Source: Liolophura sinensis (Eukaryota > Mollusca > Polyplacophora > Chitonida > Chitonidae). Taken from it: a DNA stretch of 64,000 bases. Below, piece by piece: positions 26,430-39,420 of this stretch. The notes under the pieces are model-generated. The model was not told the DNA's origin, did not search any database, and worked only from the letters and a program-made list of their open reading frames with translations. Position numbers and translations under genes: made by a program. Position 1 is the first letter of the stretch. Each line of letters starts with the position of its first letter. Where the stretch lies: the NCBI RefSeq assembly GCF_032854445.1, contig NC_088303.1, positions 25,893,265-25,957,264 on the forward strand. The letters run 5' to 3'.

Positions 26430-27429
26430 CATACCCCACAACAACTTGACTTTAGCAGAATGTGGGTTAATAATTAAAAAAAAACAACAAATGGAATGAC
26501 GTTAAATGGGATTTATTAGACATCAATGGTCCAGAACTGCACAAAATGCTGATTGTCAATTTTAGTAGACATGCTTAGCTCTCCAGAACACAAACTGACA
26601 TATACCTTGTTACTGTTGACTAACTTAATTCAAATGCTGATTGTTGTCGACTACATACTAGGACTCGATCTACAACCGTGTACAGTGCTGCTACAACACT
26701 ATAAAAATCATTTTCAACTTTTTCTGGCAAATCTGGGTCCACTTTCATAAGACCTTACAAACGATTGTTACTAAAGCTCTCTTGCAAATCAAGCTGTCTT
26801 ACCTAAGATTTTACAATCACGAGATGATTTCTGGAAAAAGTTCCACAGACAAGAAAATGTATTCACACTGCTTTCATTTAAAGGCCCCACATCATGTTAT
26901 GGTACTCCAACCTACTATATCTGGCATGAAACACCAATGAAATAAAACATTATAATATTTGCTTATGAAAAATTGCTAAGAAAATGTTGAGTTTTGTTAA
27001 AGAAATCCTTGTCCACAAACTATCCTATTCTTACACATACATGTAGTAAAAGATCATTCAGTCGCACAACTCTACCCAACTTACTTCTAGCTAGTTCTAA
27101 CCAGTTGTTTTTAGGAAGATGACATTTCAAGCAATTATGGGTATGCTGCATAGCCCTTAAGAATTTGTACAAAACAGCAGGTTTTCAAAAAGCAGCTCGA
27201 GGAATTCACATATGTGATCTGTAAATTATTGAATGCATTTGAAATTTTTAAACCACTGACACACAATCAATGAAATGAAACTTTCTGCAAAATGAATAAG
27301 AACGATTTTTAAACAAAGAGATTTCATCTACACAATCACCCCTGTGACTGGATGCCTGTAACATACGCTCAAGAAAAGCGAAAAGAAACAGGGAGCTTGG
27401 GGGAAGAAAGCACAGCACTTTGGCAAAGT

Positions 27430-27660
27430 TTTATGAAGAAATCAATACTTAATAAAGGCTAATCAGTGAAATTGATTACTTCGATCGCTAATTAAAGATT
27501 CTGGCAACAATGCTATGAGGACGTCTACTTTAACGAAGGATGCTCTGGTATAGATTATTGGGCTCATCCGTTAACGAAGAGGATGTCTTCCCACCTGTCA
27601 TCAGGTTTCACACCTGTATTTACAGGTATCGAGGAGCAGACAGGTAAACAGATGATGTCT
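27430..27660. promoter_or_regulatory. Candidate enhancer with five CAGGT boxes
   Basis: CACCTG at 27592 and 27611, CAGGTT at 27602, and CAGGTA at 27623 and 27641 fall within 55 bp: a ZEB/Snail/bHLH-type cluster. Upstream are homeodomain-type sites GCTAATTAAAG and AAATTGATTAC. The sequence is unique and of balanced composition. Confidence 0.35.
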
Positions 27661-28632
27661 GACAGCTTCTCATCTCTTTGCAACTCTTCATTTTCCTAAT
27701 TGACAATTGCAGATAAATTTGTACAGTGTGCTCCGTTAGCCAGCCAGGAAAAAACAAAGCAGTGCCAGTGTGTTTGTTTATCATCATTCCCAATCTCACA
27801 GCCCAAATATTCTGACCTTGTCGTGGCAACACCGTAGGAGCCTAATTAATGCTGACGTGTTAACGAAGACACGTCATGTATACCTGTAACTTATGTCTAA
27901 TGACAGCATTAATTACTTTATCTATGTTGGGGTTTTTTTGTTCATATCAATAATGGTTCTTTAACTTGACAAAAGGAAAACAAAAAAAAAAACAAAGTCA
28001 TGATTACAGATTAATCAAAACAATTTATTAGATAATGGAGCATGTTCAGTCTGAGCATTGTGCATGCCTGTAACTGTATGTCATATTTTCTTATATACTA
28101 ATACTTACAGGAGGTAAACTGGAAACAATCTACATTCATTTGAAAAAGTCAAATGGCATTAACAATAATAATAGGGGATTTGCGTTCGAACTCTTTTATC
28201 GATGAAGGTAGAAAGAGTCCAACTGTATCATGTGACCTGTCAAAAATGTCAGGTAACTATTTTTGATCACATTCACTGTGACGTGAGTGTCTTACAAAGG
28301 TGTCATAAGGAGTCATTTGGAGTAGAGGAATGATGGAAAAAATTGAGAACGTTTGTGCACTTGAAAAGTTTCTAAAGAAAAGAAGTGTCATTTGTGCCAC
28401 TCGAAAAAGGGTAAGGCAGGTGATTGGTAAATTAATGTTAACTAGGTTGTATAACATTTTTCACAAGTCACATGACACAGCAGGACTGCTTTTACCTTTG
28501 CAGACAAAAGAGTTCCAACTCGAGACTCCCATATTAAATTTTTACCTGTGTTAGTAAAACGTATACAAATAAAAAATAAATAAACACCGTAAACAAACAA
28601 ATACTGCATTTGACATGAGCTTAATTCAAACA

Positions 28633-28852
28633 AACCAGGAGACTCTCACCAATGCAGTCTCTGTGAGTTCAAATCCAGCTCATGCTGGCTTCCTCTCCGG
28701 CCATACGTGAGAAAGTCTGGCACCAACCTGCTGATGGTCGTGGGTTTTCCCATGGCTCTGCCTGATTTCCTCCCACCATAATGCTGTTCGCCGTCGTATA
28801 AGTGAAATATTCTTGAGTATGGCGTAAAACACCAATCAAATAAATAAATTAA
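28633..28852 (+). mobile_element. tRNA-derived SINE, near-complete 3' part, with target duplication
   Basis: Sense strand: a B box (GAGTTCAAATCC, 28665-28676) of a tRNA-like head, a conserved body (GCTCATGCTGGCTTCCTCTC; GATTTCCTCCCACCATAATG) and a tail AACACCAATCAAATAAATAAA. It is flanked by the 12-bp direct repeat TTAATTCAAACA (28621-28632 and 28853-28864), the mark of LINE-driven retroposition. The A box end is missing, so the copy is 5' truncated. It is opposite in orientation to the host gene. Confidence 0.9.
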
Positions 28853-29689
28853 TTAATTCAAACATTCAAAAAGTTGTTAAATTTCCTACAACCATGAAAT
28901 ATTTTTCAAGATCTTTACTGAATACTTGTTCAAAGCTTTTGTCTGTTATCAAAAAATTCCTGTCAATCTATTCTAATGATAATATTTTATTAGCAAATGC
29001 CAGGGAGTATTCCATCCTTCCTGTAGTTAACTATAAGGTTTTGTCACAATGTATAGTAGATTCATTAAGACGCACATATGTGAAAATCCTATACACAACT
29101 GTCAGCCATACATGTAGCCCTATCTGACAATCATCACCTCTTAATTACTCCATAGTGAAGATATTTTTCCTACTGTGTCATTACTGGGCTTTGATTTATT
29201 TAATGTATTGTGTCAATGTAAGAAATAATTTTTCATTATTAAGTATATTGACAATACTTAAGGTACCCATGTCCTCAACTTGCACCCGCCCCATAATTCA
29301 TGGATCTGCCTCACCTCTGGGTACCCCCTCTACCCCTAAGACTAACTTCAGAAGAGCCCCAATCTTCTCAGGTAAGGGGCCAAAAGACGGAACATCCAGG
29401 TGAATAGTACATTCATGGTGCACTGCCTCCAGACTGATCAAATTATAGGGGGTGTTCAACAATATATTTATTGTTTCCTAGGCTCAAAGGCAAATTTATA
29501 AAGTTGATGAGGGGAAGTTGATCAACATGCTGCGAAGTGTTCACCAGGGGAAACCTGCTGCGATGAACAGTTCTCTTGTTATGTACCAAAGGCCCCCTGC
29601 CATCCAATAGCTGTATGTTAGCTACACTGACACGGGCCTGTCTAAATTCCTCTCTAAATTCCGGCACAGATAAACATGCAGGATGTGAA

Positions 29690-29757
29690 TGGCCTCACAG
29701 CGCGGCAGCAGAAGCACGCCTGAACCACTGGGACTGTGGGTTGATCCCCATACCTCT
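29690..29757 (+). repeat. tRNA-like fragment (possible SINE head)
   Basis: GGCCTCACAGCGCGGCAGC resembles an A box region and GACTGTGGGTTGATCCCC a B box, with roughly tRNA-like spacing. No clear acceptor stem or anticodon arm can be drawn, so it is not a functional tRNA gene. Confidence 0.35.
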
Positions 29758-30284
29758 CACCTCTTCGTTAACCTGGGGTAAACAGCCTGCCGTTTAACCA
29801 CCCACCTAATTAATGACCAACATCAATGAATGAATCACCTGGCCAGCTGTAGACGGCCTCATCACCTTCACCTTAGTGGCCTTCACAGGTAATATTGGAG
29901 CAGGGTTTCATGGAATGATTTTAGTTTTAATCGATTTGCCTGAAATTCAACATGATTTCCAATAAATTTAAGAAACTGAGCTACAAACTAAATATATTCA
30001 TAGTCTAGCACAACCTATATCTACTTTCAAAGAACGGTACATGTAGGTATCAGACAGGAATTTTTAATTTCAATTTTTATACACCTTAAAATTCAAATTT
30101 TGAGTTGCAAAACTATGGCAATCTTTTACTTTAAAACATACCACAATGTCCTAATGTTTGAAAGAAAATTCATTACACGAAACCACATCGTGCTGTGCTT
30201 TTCAGTACCCATTCAAACTCACTTCTCCCTTCTCTAAATCGTTGCATATGTATAAAGTACTGGTATCCATTTTAGGATTTCTTG

Positions 30285-30298
30285 TGGGGGGGGGGGGG
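30285..30298 (+). repeat. Poly-G run (about 14)
   Basis: Uninterrupted G run; polymerase-slippage-prone, so its length may be uncertain. Confidence 0.8.
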
Positions 30299-31134
30299 AG
30301 AATAGAAATAGTAATAATTCATATTCTGAAAATGATCGTGAGGTGTTCAGGTCGGACAAAGAGTACTGAAGATCTGCACAAGAAACAGTTACTTATAAGA
30401 TCTTAAATATTTGTGATTCATACTTAAATCTTGTTAAAAAAAAATCATGAAACTAATCTTATTTTTAACTGGAAATTGAAGTATGCTTCTCTACACAGGC
30501 ATTACGATGTCATACATATCGGAAACTTTTTCAACTCTCAAGCTCTTTTTACTGGACAAGAAACAAATGAGCAGGTCCAATACATTGTGATACAGTTTTA
30601 CAAATACACTGTGCCACCTTGAATATGCGTAATACAGAAGTTGGTCATTTTTTTTTTCTTTATAATTCAAGCAAATACACTGAGGCAAACACACCATCTC
30701 TACACGGCAAAGATGTATTGTGACCAAGGCAATACTCTTTTATACTCATCTGTCAACTGCTAAACCTGTTTTCTTTAAATATTAAACACCTTTCAGTTCC
30801 ATTGGTTGTTTGTCATGCAGTTAAGAGTTTAGGGGTTTCAGTATATTTATTTTTTACTCTTTTAGCTCATTTAACTGGTTATTAACAATGATCCAATCAG
30901 TAACATGACATGTTACACACAGACGAATCAGCAAGAATAGAATTAAGCAACTTGACTTAATTTTCTGATAAATTTATTTGTGTTGACTGATTGGTTAATA
31001 AAGTCATATTTATAGGACAGTGACTATGTCACGGTTTATTCATGTATTTTTAAACCGATTGGTACAATGGATGACAGACTTGTATAATTAACAACCATTT
31101 CCTACATGTTTGATAGCTGTGTAGACTAATTTTA

Positions 31135-31195
31135 TCTATCTACAAAAATGAAAATATATGCAAATTTAAGAATTTGATTTTGGAGGCAAAATACT
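31135..31195 (+). repeat. Dispersed repeat family C, partial copy
   Basis: AAGAATTTGATTTTGGAGGCAAAATACTGTGTAGG matches 45716-45760 (ATGATTTGATTTTGAAGACAAAACTG...GTGTAG). Probably a relic of the same element. Confidence 0.4.
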
Positions 31196-31227
31196 GTGTA
31201 GGCTGCTTCATAATTTTATTTGAGCAG

Positions 31228-31231
<4 letters not shown>

Positions 31232-31285
<54 letters not shown>
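31232..31285. repeat. (TA)27 microsatellite
   Basis: 54 bp of uninterrupted TA dinucleotide. Confidence 0.95.
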
Positions 31286-31289
<4 letters not shown>

Positions 31290-33186
31290 AAAACATATTT
31301 CATGTGCATGTAATGTATCCTCTTGAAAGATAAAGCTTTTATTACGACCATTATTATATTAAAACATAAGGATGTTTGGTAGTCTAAAATAGAGCAATGA
31401 TTTGTGAAATACTAAATTCAAGATGTACAAAAAAGAATCTAGTGAAGTTGAGGACATCTTGGCTTTGGCAACCTCTTCTTACTTAACAAACTTCTGTCAA
31501 ATTTCATTTATAAGGCATCAAAACTTGTCAGTGTGAAGCCCTAGGATGACACTGGGAGATTACAGACAGCAAAGATGTGCTTTTGCATTCTGATCATTGT
31601 CTGCAGCTATCAGATAGAATGTCAAGCTGTCCGCAAGGCTAGCAGCCATTTCCTTGGCTTCAGTCACGTTAAGCTTAATTTAACCACATCTGACAGCGAA
31701 TTAGGATTTAATTTCTTCAACATTGCTTCGGCACCACTGTTTCCTCTAGCCTGTGGTTTAATCACTATTGCTGACTGAGAATTTCTCGCTCTCCTCTTGA
31801 AAGGAAAGGTGATGATGGCACACAAAAATGGCTTCCTGTTAAAGTGGTAGCTCCTTCACCATTCCCTGGCCAGCTGGCTCATTCCGATGTTAGCTGGATT
31901 CGCAGACATGGTCCAATTCGTTTTGGCGTCAGACTTTATGCTGGCTTTTAGACTCTCATCATTTCGTTTAAGTCAATAATCTAATGGTTGTAATCTAATC
32001 AACAGTTCCTAGGAAGCTCCTCAAAGACAATAAAATTTAGTTCAATCTCTGCAATCACTTGACCTTGAGTGACCTGCACTTAACCTTTCAACAGAGAGCA
32101 GAGGACAGACCTAGAACTGATAGTAACGGGGTAAATTTCCTTTCACTTTAAAAACTAGTGGCCTTTATTGACTGAAAAATCCTAACAAATACCTCTATGT
32201 GCAGGAAATTTTCAATATTACTTTCTGAGAACATTGTCACCTTTCTTCTTTTTGAAAAAAAAAGATCTAAAACTAACTACACAGGAATTAATCAGAAAAA
32301 TAAACATTTGCATATCATGTGACACAATGATGGCACATTTAACAGATAGCTTATAAAACCAAAAGTTCAATTCACTAACCCTCACCCTCACCCCCAACCC
32401 TACCCCACCCTCAAGGAAGATGTACATTAGTAATTGTGCAACACATCTTTGCCCATGCATACACCCCTTACTTGCTAGCCTCCCTCACATGATGTAAAAT
32501 AGATCTGATTCTTGGTACAGCAGAACCAAGAGAGGGGAGCAGATCGCTACTCACATCAGTCAGACAGCGTGGAAACTGACCTGGGATCTTGGTGCTAACC
32601 CTACCCCCAGGGCTCTGTTGACCCCACATTAAAGTCCATTAGAGTCGTGCATACCTCCACCACACTATTATAAACCAAGATGTGAATTAGATACTTTTAC
32701 TTATTATTTATTACACATGTTTTTTATATTCTCAACTTTATCATGTACTCAACTCAAATATGTACACTACTGTAGTTTTTCAACCTTTCTGCATGTTTCA
32801 AGTATATGCTGAAGGCATTATTCTGTGTTCATGCACTGATAAAACTGTACTCCATGTGAAGCCCTGAAACTGACCATTCCAACCAATGCAGTTTTGTCTC
32901 TAAAATCAAATTACAAATGTTCACAAATTGCGCTGAAATTGGCTCTTTCATAAGCGAGAAGGTTGAGGAAATAGGGTAACATGGTGACTGCTAGGTTTGC
33001 ATCCTGCTATGTACACAGCTCATTTTAATACGACTTAAATACTGTGTGTGACTTTCCTCTCCTGCATGCTGTGGTCAATCACTGAGGATTTGTTTCCACA
33101 TTCCTTAACAGTGTTTATATCAGCACAGCACCTTGTCTCATGTGTTTACATGTAATTGCCTGCATCTGAAGAAGTCTGTCAAGAGT

Positions 33187-33222
33187 GTGGGGGGGAGGCT
33201 GGGGGGGGGGGGCTGCATGGGG
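33187..33222 (+). repeat. G-rich tract with quadruplex potential
   Basis: Two long G runs (7 and 12 Gs) and two shorter ones in about 45 bp. Similar tracts lie at 18262-18285, 34141-34190 and 52893-53065. G-quadruplex formation is possible on the plus strand, the non-template strand of an antisense transcript. Confidence 0.5.
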
Positions 33223-35634
33223 TACATTGCACTAGCATAACCAAAATCAGACTAGATGTTTTAGATGTTTGTCATTCTGTCTGTGTCTGTCCGTCCATTG
33301 AACGCTGAAACTATGTACAAATTTTTGAACTACCAAGAGCAATTTAACATTATTGTACATGCATTTCGCCTGCAGTTCAGCATTTTTCAAATGAACTTTA
33401 TGGAGTGATTTAAAGATTTTTTTTTTTTCATCTGATTCATTTCTTTTCAGGAAAACTGTTGGCATTAAAAGCATAATTTCTTAAGCCTTCGTGTTCATTT
33501 TTACAAGCCAAACTTTAGGTGAAATAGAGACTTCAAGAAATAAAATAAATAATATGGACAATATAAATACATAATAGATTACAACATTTTAGGCATTACA
33601 AGTACTGCTTATCACATCCCTTGAAAAGAAAAGTTTAACACAGTTTCAAATAGCCCTAGTAACAATATGTTAAACGAATTGTAGTTCAATGGACAATCAC
33701 CACAAAATAAGCATCGCCTCAGTATAAATTCAACAGGCCTTTTTCCTAGCCTTTTCAGCCTCACCATTCTAGCAAGCATCACATCTATAGCTTGTTGTGG
33801 TGACAATGGTCGGAATATATAAAAGTATACAAAATTGTGAAATGGAAGCCCTGGACCTGTTTACAGCCAACTATAGCCGACTGATGTGTTAAAAAGTTGT
33901 TGGAGGGAAGACGGGAGAATGAAGCCTAAGGACTCAGTCCCTTGGTGAGGATGACTCTGATGCCCTGGGAGGGTGAAGGGTTAATTCTGATAGATTACAT
34001 TGGCACCAGATGGGAATGCTTGTTTCTCCAACTAAATATATCTAGTATACAATCCTGGATGAATATAAAAGCCTGGACCGCAATGACAGACTAAAACATC
34101 CCTGAAACAAGTGGGGGCCATGTGTGGGCCATGGACTGAGACACTGAGGGGAAGAGTGGTGGTTGGGGGAGAGAGGAGGGGGAGGGGGTACTGTCACACA
34201 GCCAGGCAATGGGGCATTCACTCGCAGATGATAACATCCCAATAACTTGAGAGAAAATAATAAAGACACATTCCATTGATTGAGTTACTAAACCACTAAT
34301 CAATATTTTAGATCCTTCTGCAACCAAACAAAAAAAGAATCCACTAGAGATAGTAAAATCTCTTTAAACGGATTGGTTAAGACATCACTGAATGAATATA
34401 CTGACCCCAAACAGGGCAATAGGTTACGTGCTTATAATAATTTTTAAAATTTAGTTTGTCAGCATGAACACATATGTTTGGACGAAAGTTGATGAAAATC
34501 GTGCACTATATGTACCATTAAACATCAGCTAATTAAACAAATTCATTTCTTCATTGACATTTCCAGTTTTATCACCAAGAGCCAAACATTTATTTTGTAC
34601 TTTCTATCTATATTTAAAAGATTTGTTTTAATTTATTACACCCTCTATTTTCATAACTGTACATTAAATGTCCATTAAAGAAAACTTTGTTGAAGACAGT
34701 TAAAGGATAACAGCTATAGTATGAATCAAGAATAAACTTTATCAAAATAAATGATAATCCAATTCAAACATCTGAAATTTCATATTAATAAAATTGTAAG
34801 ACAGCAAAATAAGAGTCTGATCAGTCTAGACAGGTCTTACAAATGTACATAGATGCATGGACTTGACTAAAGTCGATGGTAATCATTACACATTTCAGGC
34901 ATCTCAGGTTTAGACTAATTACTAAGATTGGCATGAGCATCCAGAACATGGTATCAGAAATTTCACCAAATCTTCCCACGGCGGTAGGGTGTGGTAAAGA
35001 TGCTGTGGGAATCTCAAACCAGTGACGAACCACCGGCAAGCCACATGTCGCAGGCTCTGTCATCATGGCCAGTCATGATACCCTACCAGCCACTCTCATA
35101 TTAAACTCACATATATGCCCTTTTTTTAACTTCAGTCCCCTATTTTTTTTTTAGACTGATGTTTTCTTATTTTACAGGCTTTAGGCAGAATTCGGATAAT
35201 TCAGTCAAGATGTCTCCAAAGACAAGCCTGATAACCACTGTAGCTGCTAGACGGATGCTGAGACCAATGATAAAAAACTGTCTCAAGTTTTTCTTGTCCT
35301 TTTTTATCTAATGTACAGATTGGAATAGAGGAAACATCTAGGACATAACAAGTGGTTTCCATAGCCTAAAAAACACTGCATATCTCTCAGGAAGCTGTCA
35401 TGAAGTCAACAAAAACATCTCTAAAGTCTGTCTCTTGACGAAAGGTCTGATAACTTGATAACTATCAGCCTTCAACATTTTATCATATTTTGCGCATGAT
35501 TTGTAGATTATCATAACTCTGTAGAGTATGATGATCAAATTGTCAACTTCTCTAAGTTCTGGGTATATGTCATTGAAATAAAGCATCAAAACTTAAAGTT
35601 TGGTTTGTAAAACTGTTCTGTCAGAAGCATGCAA

Positions 35635-35780
35635 ATTAAGGCCTTAAAATGACACTTAAGTTTTTCAAATAAGAAATTAATCAAAGTTCACAAAAAACCC
35701 TATATGGTGGAAGATTCTATCTGAATCAAGCAAAATATGTCTGCAATTTGAGAAATGTTAAAATTCAAACGAAATATACT
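35635..35780 (+). repeat. Dispersed repeat family B, copy 2
   Basis: Collinear with 3857-4026 over about 145 bp with substitutions and indels; same orientation. Confidence 0.6.
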
Positions 35781-36903
35781 ACTCATGTTCCATGATGTGG
35801 AAGCGAAAGAAAATTTACCAGAAATTTTGATGACACCCATTCTTATGAAGAAACCCCATGTTTAACAAGACTGTCACACACATGTATATTACTGAAGAAA
35901 AAAAAAACATAAGATTGTTTTATGACATGTATTTAGTGTTCACTTACTGCCCGTCCCACCCATGCAGAGTGTCGTTGATGTGTTATGTAGTCACTATATC
36001 CAAAACCAGCATTCATCAATCTGCATTTCACACTGTATCAACCAATCAAAGTTCTCAAACAACAATTCCTATTTTCTCCTCATACATGTTAATGACTCAT
36101 TCAGTTTCCCATCCTCACTCAAGGTTAATTCGACTGACTTTAGTACCTTAAACCTCTCCAATCTAATTTGACATGGCCATTTTAATGTGATGACAATTAA
36201 CAGTTCTGACCCCAGGAAAGAGAATGCCACAGGGCATCAAATCCCAGAGACAGGATGTCAAGAGCAGTACACCCCTAATAAACCTTTCCACATGGCTATA
36301 GTTCCATAGTAGAGTCAAACAACATTGGGAGGACAAGTAACTATCTGTTTGAAGCAATTCGAACTTAAAGGAAACATGCCTGTGAGCAAGCCACCAAGAC
36401 ATCTTGAACAACAAATCAGCCTTTAATGCCTGAAGAGCTCCACTAATTATCCCAGAAAGACAATCTTTGAAACGAAGAACTCTGTGAATTCCAACAGACA
36501 GCTGGAAACAATCAGAGCTTTGAGAATTTCACCTGATGGCAATAATGTAGTCATGCGTGCTTAGTGGTGGAGAAAAGAAAACACAGCAAATCTATTCCTG
36601 CTATGAAACATTAACACAAATGAATACAAGTTCATGTTCAATGACTGCATCAGCATTTTGCTTTTTGGTTTTGCAATCGTTACATAAATCAATCCAAATT
36701 TTGGGTATAAATCAATCCAAGTTTTTAAGAATATCGAATACTATTATTCTTTGACCTTTCTAACCATCACTGCGACCAATATTTTAAAACACTCCAAGAG
36801 AACTATGGGATGTAGAGAAAAAATATGCACACTTTCATGAAGCTTGTATCTTTAGAGACAAACAATTTTCGTAACAATTGTTCTGCTGGATAAAGTGCTT
36901 TAG

Positions 36904-36930
36904 AGGTCAAAAAGGTTGAAGATTTACAGC
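36904..36930 (-). repeat. Dispersed repeat family C, short fragment
   Basis: AAAAAGGTTGAAGATTTACAG is the reverse complement of the core CTGTAAATCTTCAACCTTTT seen at 38066. Too short for certainty. Confidence 0.3.
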
Positions 36931-37038
36931 ATGTATAATACTTCACACCTGAATTGATACATTCAGAAGCAACATAGTTCTTATTTATTTCATGACAAAC
37001 TTATGAATAATCATTCCCTGAGAATCAGGAAATGGTAT

Positions 37039-37246
37039 ATATTTATTTATTTCATTGCTGTTTCACACACAGTCAAGAATATTTCACTTATGCGACGGCG
37101 GCCAGCATTATGGTGGGAGGAAACCGGGCAGAACCCAGCAAAAACCCACAATCATCCCCAGGTTGCTGGCAGACCTTCCCACATATGGACGGACAGGAAG
37201 ACAGCATGAGCTGGACTTGAACTCACAGCGACAGCATTGGTGAGGT
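37039..37246 (-). mobile_element. tRNA-derived SINE, long copy
   Basis: Reads ATTTATTTATTTC...TCAAGAATATTTCACTTATGCGACGGCGGCCAGC, then the conserved body (GTGGGAGGAAACCGGGC; GGTTGCTGGCAGACCTTCCC), then GAGCTGGACTTGAACTCACAGCG, whose complement is the B box. It is oriented with the host gene and truncated before the A box. A duplication GGTATATA/GGTACATA may flank it, with one mismatch. Confidence 0.88.
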
Positions 37247-38052
37247 ACATACTTATCTTCAATCAAGCTGAACAGCACCACGTGAATAAAAAGATGTTAG
37301 ATCTCCTTTACTCATTTGCACAGCTACTGACATATTCATTTGTGAATCTCGAAAGTAAGTTTAAAAAGCCTCAGACAGATTTCTCTGGTGATTAAAAGAC
37401 GAGATGATGATGGTTTTGCATGATAAAGGTCACAGAGGTCAAACAAATTGCCAATTATGAGTGACAGACATAAACACAACAAGGGGTTGCTCAACCTGGA
37501 ACTGACAGTGTTTACTTTGTATGTCTTGGTTGTCATGACGATGGGTCATTGAAGGTGCGAATGCTTAGATGTCCAGCATGGCCATACTGGATATTGGTAA
37601 CACCAACTTAAGCAGAGAGCTGGCCGATCTATTGGCTAATTAGGTAGATAAAACTGTTAGGTGTGTCATCACCCCGCCAAAGTGTAAACAGTTTCATCCT
37701 CCAGGGTATACACACAAGTCTTCTTTATACTCTGTAACAAAAAATCTGTTGGCTTTGATAAAAATGTCTGTATTACAGCTCAACTGCACAGAAGGAAAGA
37801 AGATCACTGAGGACTATGTATATTTAGCCCACAGCCAAGGATTACTTGAGACATCTTCACGTGGTAAACAGCTTTACCATATGATATCACAAAGAATTGT
37901 AACCCCTTAAACTTATATCTTATCAATGAGATACCAATGTTACACTTGCAAAAGTCAGACTAACCTTGTGAAATGAATTCTAAAAAATTCTAAAATAAAT
38001 TTATGCTGAAAAAAATGTTTCACATTGTTCACAAAAATTCTAATGTTCATCC

Positions 38053-38145
38053 TATGTTGAATTACTGTAAATCTTCAACCTTTTCGACTACGAAAGAACT
38101 TTTTTTCAGTGGAATTTACGCACACAATTATTATGAAAACGAAAC
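38053..38145 (+). repeat. Dispersed repeat family C, copy
   Basis: ACCTTTTCGACTACGAAAGA...TTTTCAGTGGAATTTACGC aligns with 45666-45725 (ACTTTTCGCATATGAAAGAGCAACTTTCAGTGCAATTTATAC). Its left part, ATTACTGTAAATCTTCAAC, also recurs inverted at 36904 and 45850. Class unknown. Confidence 0.5.
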
Positions 38146-39039
38146 AATCTTTTTAAAACTGTGCTAATTATTTCTCTACACCACATAGTTATATCGGAAT
38201 GTTTCAAAATAATGGAAGTTGAAAAAATTGAGGACTTTATAAAGTACAATGTATTTCGTCACGAATTGCTTTGTGAAACTGACACTGCCTGGTTGAACCC
38301 CCATAATTTTCAAATATGTACATAAAAGATGTGGACTGTCATGGGTAAAATGTAAAATGTAATGCACAGGATCCTGCATTAAAAGCCAAAGCACTCAGAC
38401 CACATGTAGTGAAGTGTCACTAGCACCTTCATTGAGCCCATCAATTAAAGCAAACACATAACTACCAGTGACATGGTCCACTAAGGGAAGTTTGATAAAA
38501 TGTATACCTCTTTACAGCATTAGCATCAAATTTCCATATACTGGTATGTCTTGCTGCTCTGTAGAGTCCATTCTTTACTTTTTTGGTCCTATAGAAATTT
38601 ATACAAATTATTCCTTCTGATAACTTTCTTAAATAATCTGATATTTGCGATAAAATGCATACCTTGCATTAGGGGTTTACTGATAACTTCACAGAAATTT
38701 CACAATAACACGTTTAGAACTTGTGACATCTTTTTCGATTTGTGCCAACAATTCATAAACCTTCCAATATCACCTTTAGGGAATGAATACAGTGTCACTT
38801 CTGAAGTAACGAGAACTGAATGATACCACTTTCCCACTAATGGGGATTTCAAATTATATCAGTCTTATACAGCAGGAATATCCTGGCATACTTTATGATT
38901 TCTTTTTCAAGTGTGTTTTCATTTATCCTTTCAACTGCGTTTTCTAGAGTACTTAAGCCAATCTGTCTGCGAACAATGCTCCACGCCCAATCAACATTAA
39001 GAGAGACCGGATTTAATCTGCGATATTTTGCGACCTTCA

Positions 39040-39420
39040 AAGATCAATTATCTCTGCGTCGGGTTCCTTGAAATCGCTTGGCCTTAATTTGCCGAGAGGT
39101 TTGCTCCTTGTTGGAACAGAATAGAGCTGACGATGAAAATGAAACAGTCGGGGAAATCCACACCATATGTTAATAACGTAATGGGCTCGTCAATTTCCAC
39201 CTGTCAGCACGCTGGCTTCTCTTACCTTAATCAACTACCTGGCCGTAAAGACAGTTCAATCTATCTGCATATCCCTAAATAAATCACCCCGAAATTAACG
39301 TCGTAAGATCCCCGCCCGTCATATCCCCCGCCCCATGGGCTCTATGAAATTGAACAGCTGCTGTCTCTGGGGGGTAAAATCATTCATCAAGGTTTCATTT
39401 CATCAGAGAGACTGCTGCAG
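39040..39420. promoter_or_regulatory. Candidate enhancer
   Basis: GC-richer unique stretch with several CG dinucleotides, CACCTGTCAGC, CTGCATATCC, AACGTAATGG and TTAATCAACTACC. It is one of the most gene-like parts of the intron by complexity, yet has no open frame with splice sites, which suggests a regulatory rather than a coding role. Confidence 0.3.

Larger units (their letters stand above)
17916..28632. other. Intron 1 segment: mixed unique and repeat sequence
   Basis: Holds the CRE/TATA/hairpin block (18826-19229), a G-rich run at 18262-18285, a T24 run (24608-24631) facing an A20 run (24735-24754), SINE and family A copies and an E-box cluster at 27592. CAGGTG/CACCTG-type motifs are frequent (for example near 22347, 22408, 23070 and 23108). 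No exon is supported. Confidence 0.5.

Noticed and set aside
26740-26830. GGTCCACTTTCATAAGACC resembling a MITE terminus (also 39717)
   Set aside because: No matching inverted end could be found nearby, so the element cannot be delimited.
29278-29402. Open stretch ending at a CAG|GTAAGG donor-like site
   Set aside because: No acceptor or partner exon on the plus strand was found; one donor match alone is common by chance.
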